From: Granulosicoccus sp947495035
GTDB taxonomy: Bacteria > Pseudomonadota > Gammaproteobacteria > Granulosicoccales > Granulosicoccaceae
NCBI RefSeq assembly: GCF_050589605.1
Contig: NZ_JBNGOO010000012.1
Strand: one strand, 5' to 3'
DNA: 64,000 nucleotides
The translations under genes were made by a program, and so were the position numbers. The notes under the pieces were generated by a model that saw only the letters and a list, made by a program, of their open reading frames with translations, was not told the origin of the DNA and did no database searches. Positions 17,998 to 27,505 of this stretch are shown here, piece after piece. Position 1 is the first letter of the stretch. Every line of letters begins with the position of its first letter.

Positions 17998-19102
17998 AGG
18001 CAGAGGCTTTCAGTACACCCCGCTGAATCTGGTCTTCCTCGATCGACTCGAACAAGGCCTTGAAATTGCCTTCTCCGAAACCGTCGTCACCCTTGCGCTG
18101 AATGAATTCGAAGAAGATCGGACCAATCACCGTCTTCGAGAAAATCTGCAGCAGAATGCGCGTTGATCCGCCGTCCACTACACCTTCACCATCGATCAGG
18201 ATGCCGTGTTTCTTCATCTTTTCGATGGGTTCTTCGTGATCCACCACTCTCTCGAATGATTTGTCATAGTAGATGGGTGGTGGGCCAGGCATGAACTCCA
18301 TGCCCTTGTCGGCAATCCGGTCGGTTGCTGCATAGATATCATCAGTACCCACGGCGATGTGTTGAATGCCTTCGCCCTTGTACTCCTTCAGGTACTCCTC
18401 GATCTGACTGTTTTCATCGGCACTTTCATTGATCGGAATACGGATCTTGCCGCAAGGTGATGTCAGAGCGCGGCTGGTCAGCCCCGTCATCTTGCCCTTG
18501 ATGTCGAAGAAACGGATTTCCCGGAAGTTGAAAGCCGTGGCATAGAACTGGTACCAGGTATCCATGTTGCCACGCATGACGTTGTGCGTCAGATGATCCA
18601 GATAGTAGAAGCCAGCGCCTGTGGGTTGCGGATCTCGTTCGCCCAGCCATTCGAACTCCTTGTCATAAGGTGAGCGACCCTGATCGTATTCCTCGACCAG
18701 ATACAGCAGGGAACCGCCGATACCGATGACCGCCGGCACGTCCAGGGTCTTGTCATCGCCGGTGTATTCCTCTGCGCCATAGTCCAGCGCACATTTCAGG
18801 GCGTGTTGGGCATCCACGACCCGCCAGGCCATGGAGGGTGCGCAGGGGCCATGTTCCTCCACGAAGCGGGAAGCATGGGAGTCCTTCTCGCGATTGAGAA
18901 TGTAGTTGACACGCCCCTGACGATACAGGGAGATATTCTTGCTCCTGTGCCTGGCGACTTCCAGATATCCCATCCTGTCAAACAGAGCTTCCAGCTCCGC
19001 CGGATCGCGATGGGCAAACTCGACGAACTCGAAGCCATCGGTGCCTGCGACATTGACATCGTCGATGGTGGCTTTGGGTGCATTGTGAGGGTAGGGGCCC
19101 AT
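17996..19102 (-). CDS. hppD: 4-hydroxyphenylpyruvate dioxygenase
   Basis: Fe(II) dioxygenase making homogentisate from 4-hydroxyphenylpyruvate, in tyrosine breakdown and melanin-like pigment formation. From the ATG at 19102 the product has 368 residues. It has two VOC modules, the metal-binding histidines in YLDHLTHNV and GIQHIAVGTDDIY, the glutamate in IFFEFIQRKGDDGFGEGNF (Glu332), and the conserved tail helix. No hmgA, maiA or fahA is adjacent, so the rest of the pathway must lie elsewhere, or homogentisate feeds pigment instead. Confidence 0.95.
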   Translation of the reverse strand: MGPYPHNAPKATIDDVNVAGTDGFEFVEFAHRDPAELEALFDRMGYLEVARHRSKNISLYRQGRVNYILNREKDSHASRFVEEHGPCAPSMAWRVVDAQHALKCALDYGAEEYTGDDKTLDVPAVIGIGGSLLYLVEEYDQGRSPYDKEFEWLGERDPQPTGAGFYYLDHLTHNVMRGNMDTWYQFYATAFNFREIRFFDIKGKMTGLTSRALTSPCGKIRIPINESADENSQIEEYLKEYKGEGIQHIAVGTDDIYAATDRIADKGMEFMPGPPPIYYDKSFERVVDHEEPIEKMKKHGILIDGEGVVDGGSTRILLQIFSKTVIGPIFFEFIQRKGDDGFGEGNFKALFESIEEDQIQRGVLKASA

Positions 19103-19145
19103 GAGAGTCTCCAGTGTCCGCAGTCGTCTGACTGTCTGTAAGGGC

Positions 19146-19174
19146 AGTATGGGAATGCTGCGGACAATATGCAA
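19146..19174 (-). promoter_or_regulatory. Predicted sigma70 promoter for hppD
   Basis: On the minus strand TTGCAT (19169-19174) and CATACT (19146-19151) are separated by 17 bases, 44 bases before the chosen ATG. It supports the shorter start, because the longer open frame begins at 19174, inside the -35 box. Confidence 0.5.
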
Positions 19175-19282
19175 ATATCTTGAGAAAAACGCGTGATATG
19201 TGCAAACAAGGAAATTCTACGACTATTCAGTATGAAAAATCGTTGTTCAATGCACGTGTTGTGCAGACCAAATTCAGGTTTT

Positions 19283-19633
19283 TCAGTTTTTTCCTGTCTG
19301 CGCTGCGAAGGCGTCCAGCAGCTCGGTAACCAGAATGCCGTTGATGGTCATGCCTTGCAGATTGGCATTGCTGATACTGACGTTCGAGAAATTGATGTTG
19401 TCGAAACGCGCGTTCTGCAGATTGATATCGTGAAACCGGGCCTCGGACAGATTGACATCGTCGAACTCGGCGCGGCTCAGATTGGTATCGCGGAAGCTGG
19501 CATCACTCAATACGGCAAAGAACCGTGATTCACTGAGGTTGACGCCATCGAAGTTCGTCTGGCTCATGTTTGCCCGGGAGTAGGTCTGACCGTGCAGGTC
19601 GGGGCCGTCGAATGGGTCGCGTCTGTCGTTCAT
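19283..19633 (-). CDS. Pentapeptide repeat protein
   Basis: 116 residues containing about 14 consecutive pentapeptide units of the A(D/N)LxX type, e.g. ANMSQTNFDGVNLSESRF and SNVSISNANLQGMTINGI. These fold as a right-handed square beta-helix. No membrane segment or other domain. Some pentapeptide proteins protect DNA gyrase, but sequence alone cannot assign that here. It lies downstream of the sugar-importer permeases (63-base gap) and may be co-transcribed with them. Confidence 0.85.
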   Translation of the reverse strand: MNDRRDPFDGPDLHGQTYSRANMSQTNFDGVNLSESRFFAVLSDASFRDTNLSRAEFDDVNLSEARFHDINLQNARFDNINFSNVSISNANLQGMTINGILVTELLDAFAAQTGKN

Positions 19634-19696
19634 TTGCGGGATCTTCCCTGGGTGTTGAAGGAACTGCAGTCGGCACTGCAGACGTGTTGGCCGGGC

Positions 19697-20590
19697 TCAA
19701 CCCTTGACGGCACCCGCGGTCAGGCCGCTGACGATCTGCCGCTGGAACAGCAGGATCAGGATGCAGAGCGGTGCAATGGAGGACACGGCCGCTGCCACAG
19801 CATACATGACCTCACCTTCGGACTGAGTCGTGCCCAGGAAGCTGGCAACTCTGGGGATCATGGTCTGGTTGTCCTGGCTCAGTAGAATCGAGGTCACCGT
19901 GAAGTCGTTGTAGGACAGCAGGAAGCTGAACAGGCCCGTGGTGATGATGCCGGGCCACATCAGCGGGATGACGGTCAGTCGAAACGCCTGGAACTGGGTG
20001 CAACCGTCGATCATGGCGCTTTCATCGATCTCGCGTGGAATGTTCAGAAAGAACGCGTGCAGCATCCACAGGGTGAACGGTTGATTGATGGCCACGAGGA
20101 CAATGATGCTGGTTGGCAGGTAGCCCCAGATCTTCAATTCGAAGAAAGGTAGAAGATAGCCGGACACCAGAGTGATATGTGGCATGGCCCGAAATACCAG
20201 GGCTGCAATCAGCAGCCAGAAAGCGTAGCGGAACCCCGAGCGAGCCAGGGCGTAGGCACCGAGCAGACCGATACCCAGGGACAATACAACCACGGATACG
20301 GTGACGATCAGTGTATTCAGCGTCGCTTTCCAGAAGGCCTTCTCGATCCAGGCGCCGTAGTAGGCCGAACCGGAAAACGCGCTGCCGGTACGATCGATGG
20401 TGTTCGGGCCATGCAGGGCGTTTTTCCAGTCGGCAGGTGACAGAAAGTCCGCTTCCAGCTTGAACGAGCCCCACAGTGTCCAGGCAAAGGGAAAGGCGGC
20501 GACCAGTACCCACAGCAAGACCACTGTCAGCGACAGGAGACCCAGCGCCATGGAGCGGGAATTGAATGGTCTGTTCATCAGGGGCATCAC
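19697..20590 (-). CDS. Carbohydrate ABC transporter permease, MalG-type
   Basis: Inner-membrane permease of a CUT1-type sugar importer. The 297-residue protein has six predicted helices and the cytoplasmic EAA loop in REIDESAMIDGCTQFQAFRL, followed by VIPLMWPGI. It starts directly after the stop of the MalF-type partner (adjacent bases), so the two are coupled. No ATP-binding subunit gene follows; the next gene is the pentapeptide protein. Confidence 0.92.
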   Translation of the reverse strand: MMPLMNRPFNSRSMALGLLSLTVVLLWVLVAAFPFAWTLWGSFKLEADFLSPADWKNALHGPNTIDRTGSAFSGSAYYGAWIEKAFWKATLNTLIVTVSVVVLSLGIGLLGAYALARSGFRYAFWLLIAALVFRAMPHITLVSGYLLPFFELKIWGYLPTSIIVLVAINQPFTLWMLHAFFLNIPREIDESAMIDGCTQFQAFRLTVIPLMWPGIITTGLFSFLLSYNDFTVTSILLSQDNQTMIPRVASFLGTTQSEGEVMYAVAAAVSSIAPLCILILLFQRQIVSGLTAGAVKG

Positions 20591-21619
20591 TCAGACTTGC
20601 TGTCTGAAGTCGCGCCAGCTGCGTCGAAGCATGGGAAGCAACAGGATGATGATGCCGATGATGGTCATCAGGGAGGTTGCCGACGCCGAACCGTACAAGG
20701 GGCTTTCCTGGCCGCGCAGATCACTGTAGATCTGATAGCTCAGGGAGGTGGCATTGGCCTGGGCACTCAGACCGACAATCGGTTCGAAAACGCGAAAATT
20801 GTCCATCAACTGAACCAGCGCCACGAAGATCGCCAACGGCATCAGGTGAGGAATGATGACATAGCGAACCCGCTGCAGGGCATGGGTACCATCGACTCGG
20901 GCAGAATCCAGTATGTCCTTCGGCACGGTCTGCAGACCGGCGAAGAAGATGATGAAGCTCAGTGGTATCGAGTGCCAGACACCGTAGACGAAGAGTGTCA
21001 CCCAGGTCAGCACGGGAGAGGCTTTCAACGACAGTTGCGGATCATCGAACAGCAGTTGCAGATTGGCGCCGATGATCCCCTTTGCATCGATCATCCAGAA
21101 CAGGACCAGAGATCCGATCAGTGGCGTCACGATCATGGGCAGCAGGGAAAAGAAGATCACCGGTCCACGCAGCAAGGCTGGCAACTGGTTGACGGCCAGG
21201 GCAATGATGAAGCCGAACACGATGACCAGCGGTGTGACGATGGCCGTGTAGGCAAGGGTGAAGCTCAATGCCTTGTAGAAGGGAAGATTGAGCAGCTGTC
21301 CGACAGCCTGTGACAGAGTGCTGCTCTGCTGCCAGATGGTGCCGATCTGCTCAATGGCCAGGTGGTTGGCATCAAGGTAGGTGCCCAAGCCATTGAATCT
21401 TCCCAGCGGCTGATCTTCCCGCAGCGTCTTCATGGCCTCGGCATCGACTTGCATTTCCAGGCGGCAGCCGAAGGGGCCACAGTTCTCTACCGCTTTCATG
21501 ACCTGCTCATGCTCGACGAAGAGCGACTGCACGGCCACCGAGATCAGTGGCAGTGCAATGAAGAGCAGCATGACGAGCATTGTCGGCAGCATGAACAACA
21601 GGAATTGCCGATGCCTCAT
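20591..21619 (-). CDS. Carbohydrate ABC transporter permease, MalF-type
   Basis: 342 residues. After the first helix (about 8-30) there is a polar segment of about 80 residues (35-120), likely periplasmic, and then five further helices with the EAA motif DILDSARVDGTHALQRVRYV. Partner of the MalG-type permease, 51 bases after the binding-protein gene. Substrate unknown; a plant- or algal-type oligosaccharide is only a guess from the family. Confidence 0.92.
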   Translation of the reverse strand: MRHRQFLLFMLPTMLVMLLFIALPLISVAVQSLFVEHEQVMKAVENCGPFGCRLEMQVDAEAMKTLREDQPLGRFNGLGTYLDANHLAIEQIGTIWQQSSTLSQAVGQLLNLPFYKALSFTLAYTAIVTPLVIVFGFIIALAVNQLPALLRGPVIFFSLLPMIVTPLIGSLVLFWMIDAKGIIGANLQLLFDDPQLSLKASPVLTWVTLFVYGVWHSIPLSFIIFFAGLQTVPKDILDSARVDGTHALQRVRYVIIPHLMPLAIFVALVQLMDNFRVFEPIVGLSAQANATSLSYQIYSDLRGQESPLYGSASATSLMTIIGIIILLLPMLRRSWRDFRQQV

Positions 21620-21670
21620 TGTTCGAGTCGTGTCAGCTGGCAGCGTAATGCAAGTGTGCCAAGTGCATGG

Positions 21671-22918
21671 TCATTTCAGGTAGCCGGCTTCCGTGGCCGC
21701 TGCCCGGTAGGCCTGTGTGGCATCGGCCAGTGCCTGCTCGGCACTCTCCTTGCCTTGCAGGAATTCGATCAGGTTCTCGGACAGGGCGGTGTGCAGCAAG
21801 CCCATGTAGGGCAGCATGGGAAACGGTTCGGCTCCGGCCTCGACGGTCAGGAACGCACCGGTGGAGGCGGCCGTTGGCTGGTAGCCTGCAATCAACCAGA
21901 CGGCTTGCTCTGCGGAAGTTTCCAGCAGTTCTGGTGAAATCGCATGCATCATGGCCTGAAATGATGCTTCAGCGTCTTCGTCCGAGATGTTGCGGGCGAT
22001 CGTGAAGCCCACCCACCAGAGATAGCTGGCGGGTGTGGTGCCACCGGCAACCGTGGGTGCAGCGCCGAAGGCCGAGTTGGCGATGACCTCGGGCGCAGAG
22101 CTGCCCTCCGGATCGATGATGCCACCGGGGCGAGAGCTCCAGCCATTGTAGATGGCCAGTTCTCCGGCGGCCCAGCGACGTGAGACTTCATTGGTATCGA
22201 AAGTCGCGAACTCCGGGCTCATGTATTCGGACAGCTCCTTGAGCATGTTCAGCGTCCTGACACCCTCTTCACTGTCAATGCGGGGTTCAGCGGAATTGTC
22301 CTTGAACAGTTCACCACCGAAACCCTGGTACATGTTCAGGAACTCGGTGCCCAGATCCCAGCCGGGTTTCAGGTTCAGTGCCAGTGGATATTCCTTGATG
22401 CCCTGTTCACGCAGAGCTGCAGCCACTGTCAGAACTTCCTCATAGCTCTCTGGTGGTTCGACCCCGGCTGCCTCGAGCAAGTCCTTGCGGTACCACAGAT
22501 GCTGGGTATTGACCATGAAGGCAATGGCCATGACCTTGCCATCGATCCGGATCAGCTGATGGTCCTGCAATGCGGGTCTGAACTTGTCGATGAGCGCATC
22601 GAGCGGCCGTACCAGATCCTCATTGAGCAATGGCGGCAGGGAATTGTTCGGCACAATGGCAACGGTATAGGTGGCAGGCTCGGCACTCAGTGCCGGGACC
22701 TGGATGTTCTTGTGCTCTGCGGTCTGGTTCGTGGTGATCTGTACGGTGTCGCTGGCGCATGCCACGGCTCTGTCGGCAACGACATGCATAGCTTCGAAAT
22801 CGTCGGACAGTATGCTGACTCTGCCCTTGTCGATGCCGCAGTCAGCCTGCGCCGAGGCCAGGCTCATGGTGCCGAGCAGAAGGCTGGCTGCGGCGGTGGA
22901 TTTCAACAGGTGCTTCAT
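21671..22918 (-). CDS. Periplasmic sugar-binding protein (extracellular solute-binding family 1)
   Basis: 415 residues from the ATG at 22918 (the frame is open 25 residues further upstream). A signal peptide MKHLLKSTAAASLLLGTMSL ends near residue 24, then a type I sugar-binding fold with signatures VNTQHLWYRKDLLEAAGVEPPESYEEVL and VAGGTTPASYLWWVGFTIARN. First gene of the operon binding protein, MalF, MalG. It lacks a lipobox, so the protein should be free in the periplasm. Confidence 0.9.
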   Translation of the reverse strand: MKHLLKSTAAASLLLGTMSLASAQADCGIDKGRVSILSDDFEAMHVVADRAVACASDTVQITTNQTAEHKNIQVPALSAEPATYTVAIVPNNSLPPLLNEDLVRPLDALIDKFRPALQDHQLIRIDGKVMAIAFMVNTQHLWYRKDLLEAAGVEPPESYEEVLTVAAALREQGIKEYPLALNLKPGWDLGTEFLNMYQGFGGELFKDNSAEPRIDSEEGVRTLNMLKELSEYMSPEFATFDTNEVSRRWAAGELAIYNGWSSRPGGIIDPEGSSAPEVIANSAFGAAPTVAGGTTPASYLWWVGFTIARNISDEDAEASFQAMMHAISPELLETSAEQAVWLIAGYQPTAASTGAFLTVEAGAEPFPMLPYMGLLHTALSENLIEFLQGKESAEQALADATQAYRAAATEAGYLK

Positions 22919-23032
22919 GGGGTTCTCTGGGAATGGTGCGTGCGAGGCAGGTGCTGTGCCCCGTCTGCCCTCGTACGCCGGGTTGCGACACAAGCGCAGG
23001 ATTCGTCGGTGAGAGGGCTGCTTACAGAACAG

Positions 23033-23986
23033 TCAGCTGGCGGATCTGTCCATGCGGCGCAGAGGTTTCGGAATCGAGAAGGTGATCGTCTCGCGTATGC
23101 CATCGTACTCGACAGCAGGCTGCCCGCCTTCTGCACGCAGTCGCTCGATCACCTCGTTGACCAGAATCTCGGGAGCTGATGCACCAGCGGTGACCCCGAC
23201 GCTCTGTTTGCCGGCCAGCCAACGGCTGTCGATATCCACTGCTCGGGTGATCAGGCGTGATTCGACGCCTGCACGTTCTCCGAGTTCTGCCAATCGGTTG
23301 GAATTGGAGCTGTTGCTCGCCCCGACGACCAGCAGCAGATCGACCTCTTCGCACAGCTTCTTGACAGCATCCTGGCGGTTCTGCGTGGCGTAGCAGATAT
23401 CATCGCGATTCGGTGCGGCAATGGCGGGAAAGCGCTTGCGCAGGGCATCGATGACATCCTGGGTATCATCCACGGACAAGGTCGTCTGTGACACGAATGC
23501 CAGGCCTTCCGGGTCCCTGATTTCCAGTGTCTCGACATCCGACGGCTTTTCCACCAGGATGATGCGGCCACCATTGCTGGTGTCATAACGTCCCATGGTG
23601 CCTTCCACTTCAGGGTGTCCGGCGTGACCGATCAGGATGACTTCCTTGCCCTGACGTGCGTATTTCACGACTTCCAGGTGAACTTTGGTGACCAGCGGGC
23701 AGGTGGCATCGAACACCTGCAAACCCCGTCCATGCGCCGCGCTTTCCACGGCATGTGAAACGCCATGGGCACTGAAGATGACTGTCGCATTGTCCGGTAC
23801 TTCATCCAGTTCCTCGACGAACACCGCGCCCTTGTCCCGTAGGCCATCAACCACGTACTTGTTGTGCACGACTTCGTGACGCACGTAGATGGGCGCCCCG
23901 TGAATCTCGATGGCGCGCTCGACGATTTCGATGGCGCGGTCAACACCGGCACAGAAGCCGCGTGGATTGGCGAGTAGAATTTTCAT
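23033..23986 (-). CDS. ispH: 4-hydroxy-3-methylbut-2-enyl diphosphate reductase
   Basis: Last enzyme of the MEP isoprenoid pathway; reduces HMBPP to IPP and DMAPP with a 4Fe-4S cluster. The 317-residue protein has the three cluster cysteines: Cys12 (NPRGFCAGV), Cys96 (DATCPLV) and Cys198 (DDICYATQNRQDAV). It carries the catalytic-site segments VRHEVVHNKYVV and GHAGHPEVEGTMG. A TTG nine bases upstream opens the same frame, but the ATG at 23986 matches the family start. It is last in the murJ-ribF-ileS-lspA-ispH row. Confidence 0.97.
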   Translation of the reverse strand: MKILLANPRGFCAGVDRAIEIVERAIEIHGAPIYVRHEVVHNKYVVDGLRDKGAVFVEELDEVPDNATVIFSAHGVSHAVESAAHGRGLQVFDATCPLVTKVHLEVVKYARQGKEVILIGHAGHPEVEGTMGRYDTSNGGRIILVEKPSDVETLEIRDPEGLAFVSQTTLSVDDTQDVIDALRKRFPAIAAPNRDDICYATQNRQDAVKKLCEEVDLLLVVGASNSSNSNRLAELGERAGVESRLITRAVDIDSRWLAGKQSVGVTAGASAPEILVNEVIERLRAEGGQPAVEYDGIRETITFSIPKPLRRMDRSAS

Positions 23987-24121
23987 GGTAGTCAATCCTG
24001 GTTAATGGGGCTGAACCCGGCCGCGCTGTAACGGCTGCAGTCTCTGCCAGCCTGCGCTGATTCCGGCGACCGGTCCTGTGTTCGAACTGGTCGTGCGATC
24101 ATCCGTCAACAGCGCCCTGAA

Positions 24122-24625
24122 TCAGGACGCCGGCTTGTCTTCGTGCTTTTCGGCTGTCGGGTCGTTCTTCTCGAACAGGGTCAGACACAGCAGCAGCACC
24201 GTACCGCAGCTTATGGCGGCATCGGCAATATTGAAAGAGGGGAAGTAGCTGGTATTCCAGTACACCTGAATGAAATCCACGACATAGCCGTAAACGGCAC
24301 GATCGATCAGGTTACCGACTGCCCCACCCAGAATCAGGGCGATGGCAACACTCAGCCAGCGCTCTGCCCGTGTCATGCGAAACAGCCAGACGCACAGCAC
24401 GATGCTGACGACCAGGCTGATGGCTGTGAAGAACCAGCGCTGCCAGCCTCCCTCGTTATCCAGAAAACTGAAGGCAGCACCGTAATTGTAAGCCTTGGTG
24501 ATGTTGAAGAAACCGGTCACCGGAATCTGTTGATACATCTCCAGCGAGCGATCCGCCCAGATCTTGGTGATCTGATCGAGTATCACGATCAGAATCACGA
24601 TGCCATAGCGCAATGCGTGAGACAT
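24122..24625 (-). CDS. lspA: Lipoprotein signal peptidase (signal peptidase II)
   Basis: Aspartic protease of the inner membrane that removes signal peptides from diacylglyceryl-modified prolipoproteins; clients in this window include the LpoB-like and Ig-repeat lipoproteins. 167 residues from the ATG at 24625, two bases after the ileS stop. Four transmembrane helices, with the catalytic aspartates expected at Asp117 (VVDFIQ) and Asp135 (FNIADAAI), plus the conserved NYGAAFSFL and GNLIDR. Confidence 0.96.
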   Translation of the reverse strand: MSHALRYGIVILIVILDQITKIWADRSLEMYQQIPVTGFFNITKAYNYGAAFSFLDNEGGWQRWFFTAISLVVSIVLCVWLFRMTRAERWLSVAIALILGGAVGNLIDRAVYGYVVDFIQVYWNTSYFPSFNIADAAISCGTVLLLCLTLFEKNDPTAEKHEDKPAS

Positions 24626-24627
24626 GA

Positions 24628-27462
24628 TCAGGCAATGGATCGCTGTTCGCCGCTGCCGTGTACATTGCTGATGCAACGACCGCAGACGTCCGGATGCTCG
24701 CTGTCAGTACCGACATCCTCTCGCAGATGCCAGCATCGAACGCATTTCTCACCGCTCGCCTTGCTGGTCTGTACGGCAAATTCCAGTCCGCTGGCGCTGT
24801 GCATTTCTGCCTCCGCCGGTTTCTGGTCCAGGGATTCCACTGCCGCTGTCGATGTGATGAACACGAAGCGCAGTTCATCACCCAGTCTGGCCAGAATCTG
24901 CGCCAGCGCATCGGAGGCATAGACGGTCACACTGGCCTCCAGAGCGCCGCCGATGGTACCTGCGCTTCTGAGGTTTTCCAGTGACTTGGACACTGCTTCA
25001 CGTACCTGGGTCACTGCCTGCCAATCAGCCCGACTCAGCAGGGCGTCATCGTCCAGAGCCGGCAATGTCTCGAGGTAGGTCTGGGTGAATGGCGTCGGTG
25101 AGCGCGTACTGCGATCGGTTTCCGACTGTTCGCGCAGATGCTGCCAGATTTCATCGGCCGTGAAACTCAGAACCGGTGTGATCCAGCGTACCAGGGCATC
25201 GGTGATCTGGTACATGGCTGTTTGCGCCGAGCGACGGCCGAGGCTGTCGGCGGGCATGGTGTACTGGCGGTCCTTGATGATGTCGAGATAGAAGCTCGAC
25301 ATGTCGACTGCACAGAAATGGTGAATGGTCTGGTACACCGTATGGAACTGATAGGCCTCGTAGGCTTCATGAACCGTGCTCTGTGTGCGCAGGGCGCAAT
25401 CCACGGCCCAGCGATCCAGCGCCAGCATGTCTTCGGGCGCAACCGTATGCAGGTCGGGGTCGAAGTCATCGATGGCACTGAGCAGGTAGCGGGCGGTGTT
25501 GCGGATGCGGCGATAGGCATCGGCCATGCGATCCAGGATCTCGTTGGATACCGTCATTTCACCGCGATAGTCGGTCGAACTGACCCACAGACGCACGATG
25601 TCGGCACCGAGGGTTTTCAGCAGCTTCTGCGGAGCGATGATGTTACCCAGGGACTTGGACATCTTGCGACCCTGCTGGTCCACCGTGAAGCCGTGAGTCA
25701 GTACCTGGCGATACGGGGCATGGCGATTGATGGCAACGCTCGTCAGTATCGAGGAATGGAACCAGCCACGATGCTGGTCAGAGCCTTCCAGATAGATATC
25801 GGCCGGATAGCTCAGTTTCTCGTCCTGTTGCAGGACATGCATCCAGGAGGTGCCGGAGTCGAACCAGACATCCAGCACATCCGTCACCTTGTCATAGTCA
25901 TTGGCATCGTCGCCCAGCAACTCGGCTGGATCGAGATCGAACCAGGCCTGAATGCCCTGTTCGGCAATGCGCTGTGCCGCCCTCTCCACCAGAGCCGTGG
26001 TGTCCGGGTGCAGTTCACCGGTTTCCTTGTGCAGGAACAGCGTGATGGGCACCCCCCAGTAGCGTTGACGCGAAATGCACCAATCGGGGCGGCCGGCAAT
26101 CATGCCATGAATGCGTGACTGGCCCCAGTCAGGGATCCATTTCACCTTGTCGATTTCGGCCAGGGTGTCGCGCCGCAGGCCTTCGGTGTCCATGCCGATG
26201 AACCACTGCGGCGTGGCGCGGTAGATGATGGGGGTCTTGGTGCGCCAGCAGTAGGGGTAGCTGTGCTGATACTTTTCATGTTTGATCAGACGGCCGCGGC
26301 TCTCCAGTTCCTCGATCATGTGAGCGTCCACTTTCATGACATGCTCGCCACCGAACAGCTCGACGTGGTCTCGAAAGACGCCGTGATCATTGACGTAATC
26401 CAGCAGACCCAGGCCATGGGCCTTGGCGGCGTAGAAGTCGTCGACGCCGTGATCCGGCGCCGTATGCACGGCACCGGTGCCGGCATCGGTCGTCACGTAG
26501 TCACCCATGATGAGCAGGGAATCGCGTTCATACAGCGGGTGCTTGAACAACTGCCCCTTGAGTGATTCACCTGCAGCGGTGGCCACCGTGCTGTAATCGC
26601 TGAACCCGTAACGTGCCATGACATCATCGACCATGGCCTCGGCCATGATCAGGCGCTCGCCATTGACGGCCACCAGCGCATATTGCAGCTCGGGGTGCAG
26701 CGTGATGGCGAGATTGCCCGGGATGGTCCATGGCGTGGTGGTCCAGATGACGATATTGACCTCGCTGCCATCATCCTCGGCGCCGAAGATGTTCAGCACG
26801 GCTGCCTGGTCGCGCGGGGCGAAACGCACATCGATGGCGGTGGAGGTCTTGTCCTCGTACTCGATCTCGGCCTCGGCAACGGCGGAATGCGCACCCCAGC
26901 TCCAGTAGACCGGTTTGGTGCCCTTGTAGACATGCCCGGCTTCGATGATCTTGCCCAGCGCTCTCACGATGTTTGCCTCATTGGCAAAGTTCATGGTCAG
27001 ATAAGGCGCCTGCCACTCACCCAGAATGCCCAGGCGCTGGAATTCCGTGCTCTGGTTGGCAATCTGTTCGCTGGCGTATTCCCGACAGCGTGCGCGAAAC
27101 TCGGCTTCGGTGACATTGCCGCCGGGTTTGCCGATCAGCCCTTCCACCTTGTTCTCGATGGGCAGACCGTGGCAATCCCAGCCCGGCACATAGGGCGAAT
27201 CGAAACCGGCGAGCTGCTTGGACTTCACGATCATGTCCTTGATGACCTTGTTGACCACATGGCCGATATGAATATCGCCGTTGGCGTAGGGAGGTCCGTC
27301 ATGCAGAATGAACTTCGGGCGGCCCGCCGAGTGCTCGCGAATGTGCTGGTACAGGTCCTGCTCGTTCCAGCGCGCCAGCATTTCCGGCTCGCGTTTGGCC
27401 AGATTGCCCCGCATGGGGAAATCGGTCTTGGGCAGGTTCAGCGTCTTTTTGTAATCGGTCAC
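24628..27462 (-). CDS. ileS: Isoleucyl-tRNA synthetase
   Basis: Class I synthetase charging tRNA-Ile, with an editing domain that clears mischarged valine. 944 residues: HIGH at 65-68, a CP1 editing insertion (about 190-400) with VIWTTTPWTIPGNLAI, KMSKS at 600-604, and a C-terminal zinc finger with Cys907, Cys910, Cys927 and Cys930. Size and domain order match the bacterial short-type enzyme. Upstream is ribF (43-base gap) and downstream lspA (2-base gap). Confidence 0.98.
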   Translation of the reverse strand: MTDYKKTLNLPKTDFPMRGNLAKREPEMLARWNEQDLYQHIREHSAGRPKFILHDGPPYANGDIHIGHVVNKVIKDMIVKSKQLAGFDSPYVPGWDCHGLPIENKVEGLIGKPGGNVTEAEFRARCREYASEQIANQSTEFQRLGILGEWQAPYLTMNFANEANIVRALGKIIEAGHVYKGTKPVYWSWGAHSAVAEAEIEYEDKTSTAIDVRFAPRDQAAVLNIFGAEDDGSEVNIVIWTTTPWTIPGNLAITLHPELQYALVAVNGERLIMAEAMVDDVMARYGFSDYSTVATAAGESLKGQLFKHPLYERDSLLIMGDYVTTDAGTGAVHTAPDHGVDDFYAAKAHGLGLLDYVNDHGVFRDHVELFGGEHVMKVDAHMIEELESRGRLIKHEKYQHSYPYCWRTKTPIIYRATPQWFIGMDTEGLRRDTLAEIDKVKWIPDWGQSRIHGMIAGRPDWCISRQRYWGVPITLFLHKETGELHPDTTALVERAAQRIAEQGIQAWFDLDPAELLGDDANDYDKVTDVLDVWFDSGTSWMHVLQQDEKLSYPADIYLEGSDQHRGWFHSSILTSVAINRHAPYRQVLTHGFTVDQQGRKMSKSLGNIIAPQKLLKTLGADIVRLWVSSTDYRGEMTVSNEILDRMADAYRRIRNTARYLLSAIDDFDPDLHTVAPEDMLALDRWAVDCALRTQSTVHEAYEAYQFHTVYQTIHHFCAVDMSSFYLDIIKDRQYTMPADSLGRRSAQTAMYQITDALVRWITPVLSFTADEIWQHLREQSETDRSTRSPTPFTQTYLETLPALDDDALLSRADWQAVTQVREAVSKSLENLRSAGTIGGALEASVTVYASDALAQILARLGDELRFVFITSTAAVESLDQKPAEAEMHSASGLEFAVQTSKASGEKCVRCWHLREDVGTDSEHPDVCGRCISNVHGSGEQRSIA

Positions 27463-27505
27463 GTGTGTCTTGCTTCGTCAGTCGTACAAAGTGGGTCAGT
27501 GTAAG

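Noticed and set aside
19283..19633. Quinolone-resistance (Qnr-type) function for the pentapeptide protein
   Set aside because: It is much shorter than Qnr proteins (about 218 residues) and has no Qnr-specific features; pentapeptide repeats alone do not show gyrase protection.
24000..24121. GTTCGAA in the ispH/lspA gap, resembling a tRNA T-loop
   Set aside because: No matching acceptor, D or anticodon stem can be folded around it.
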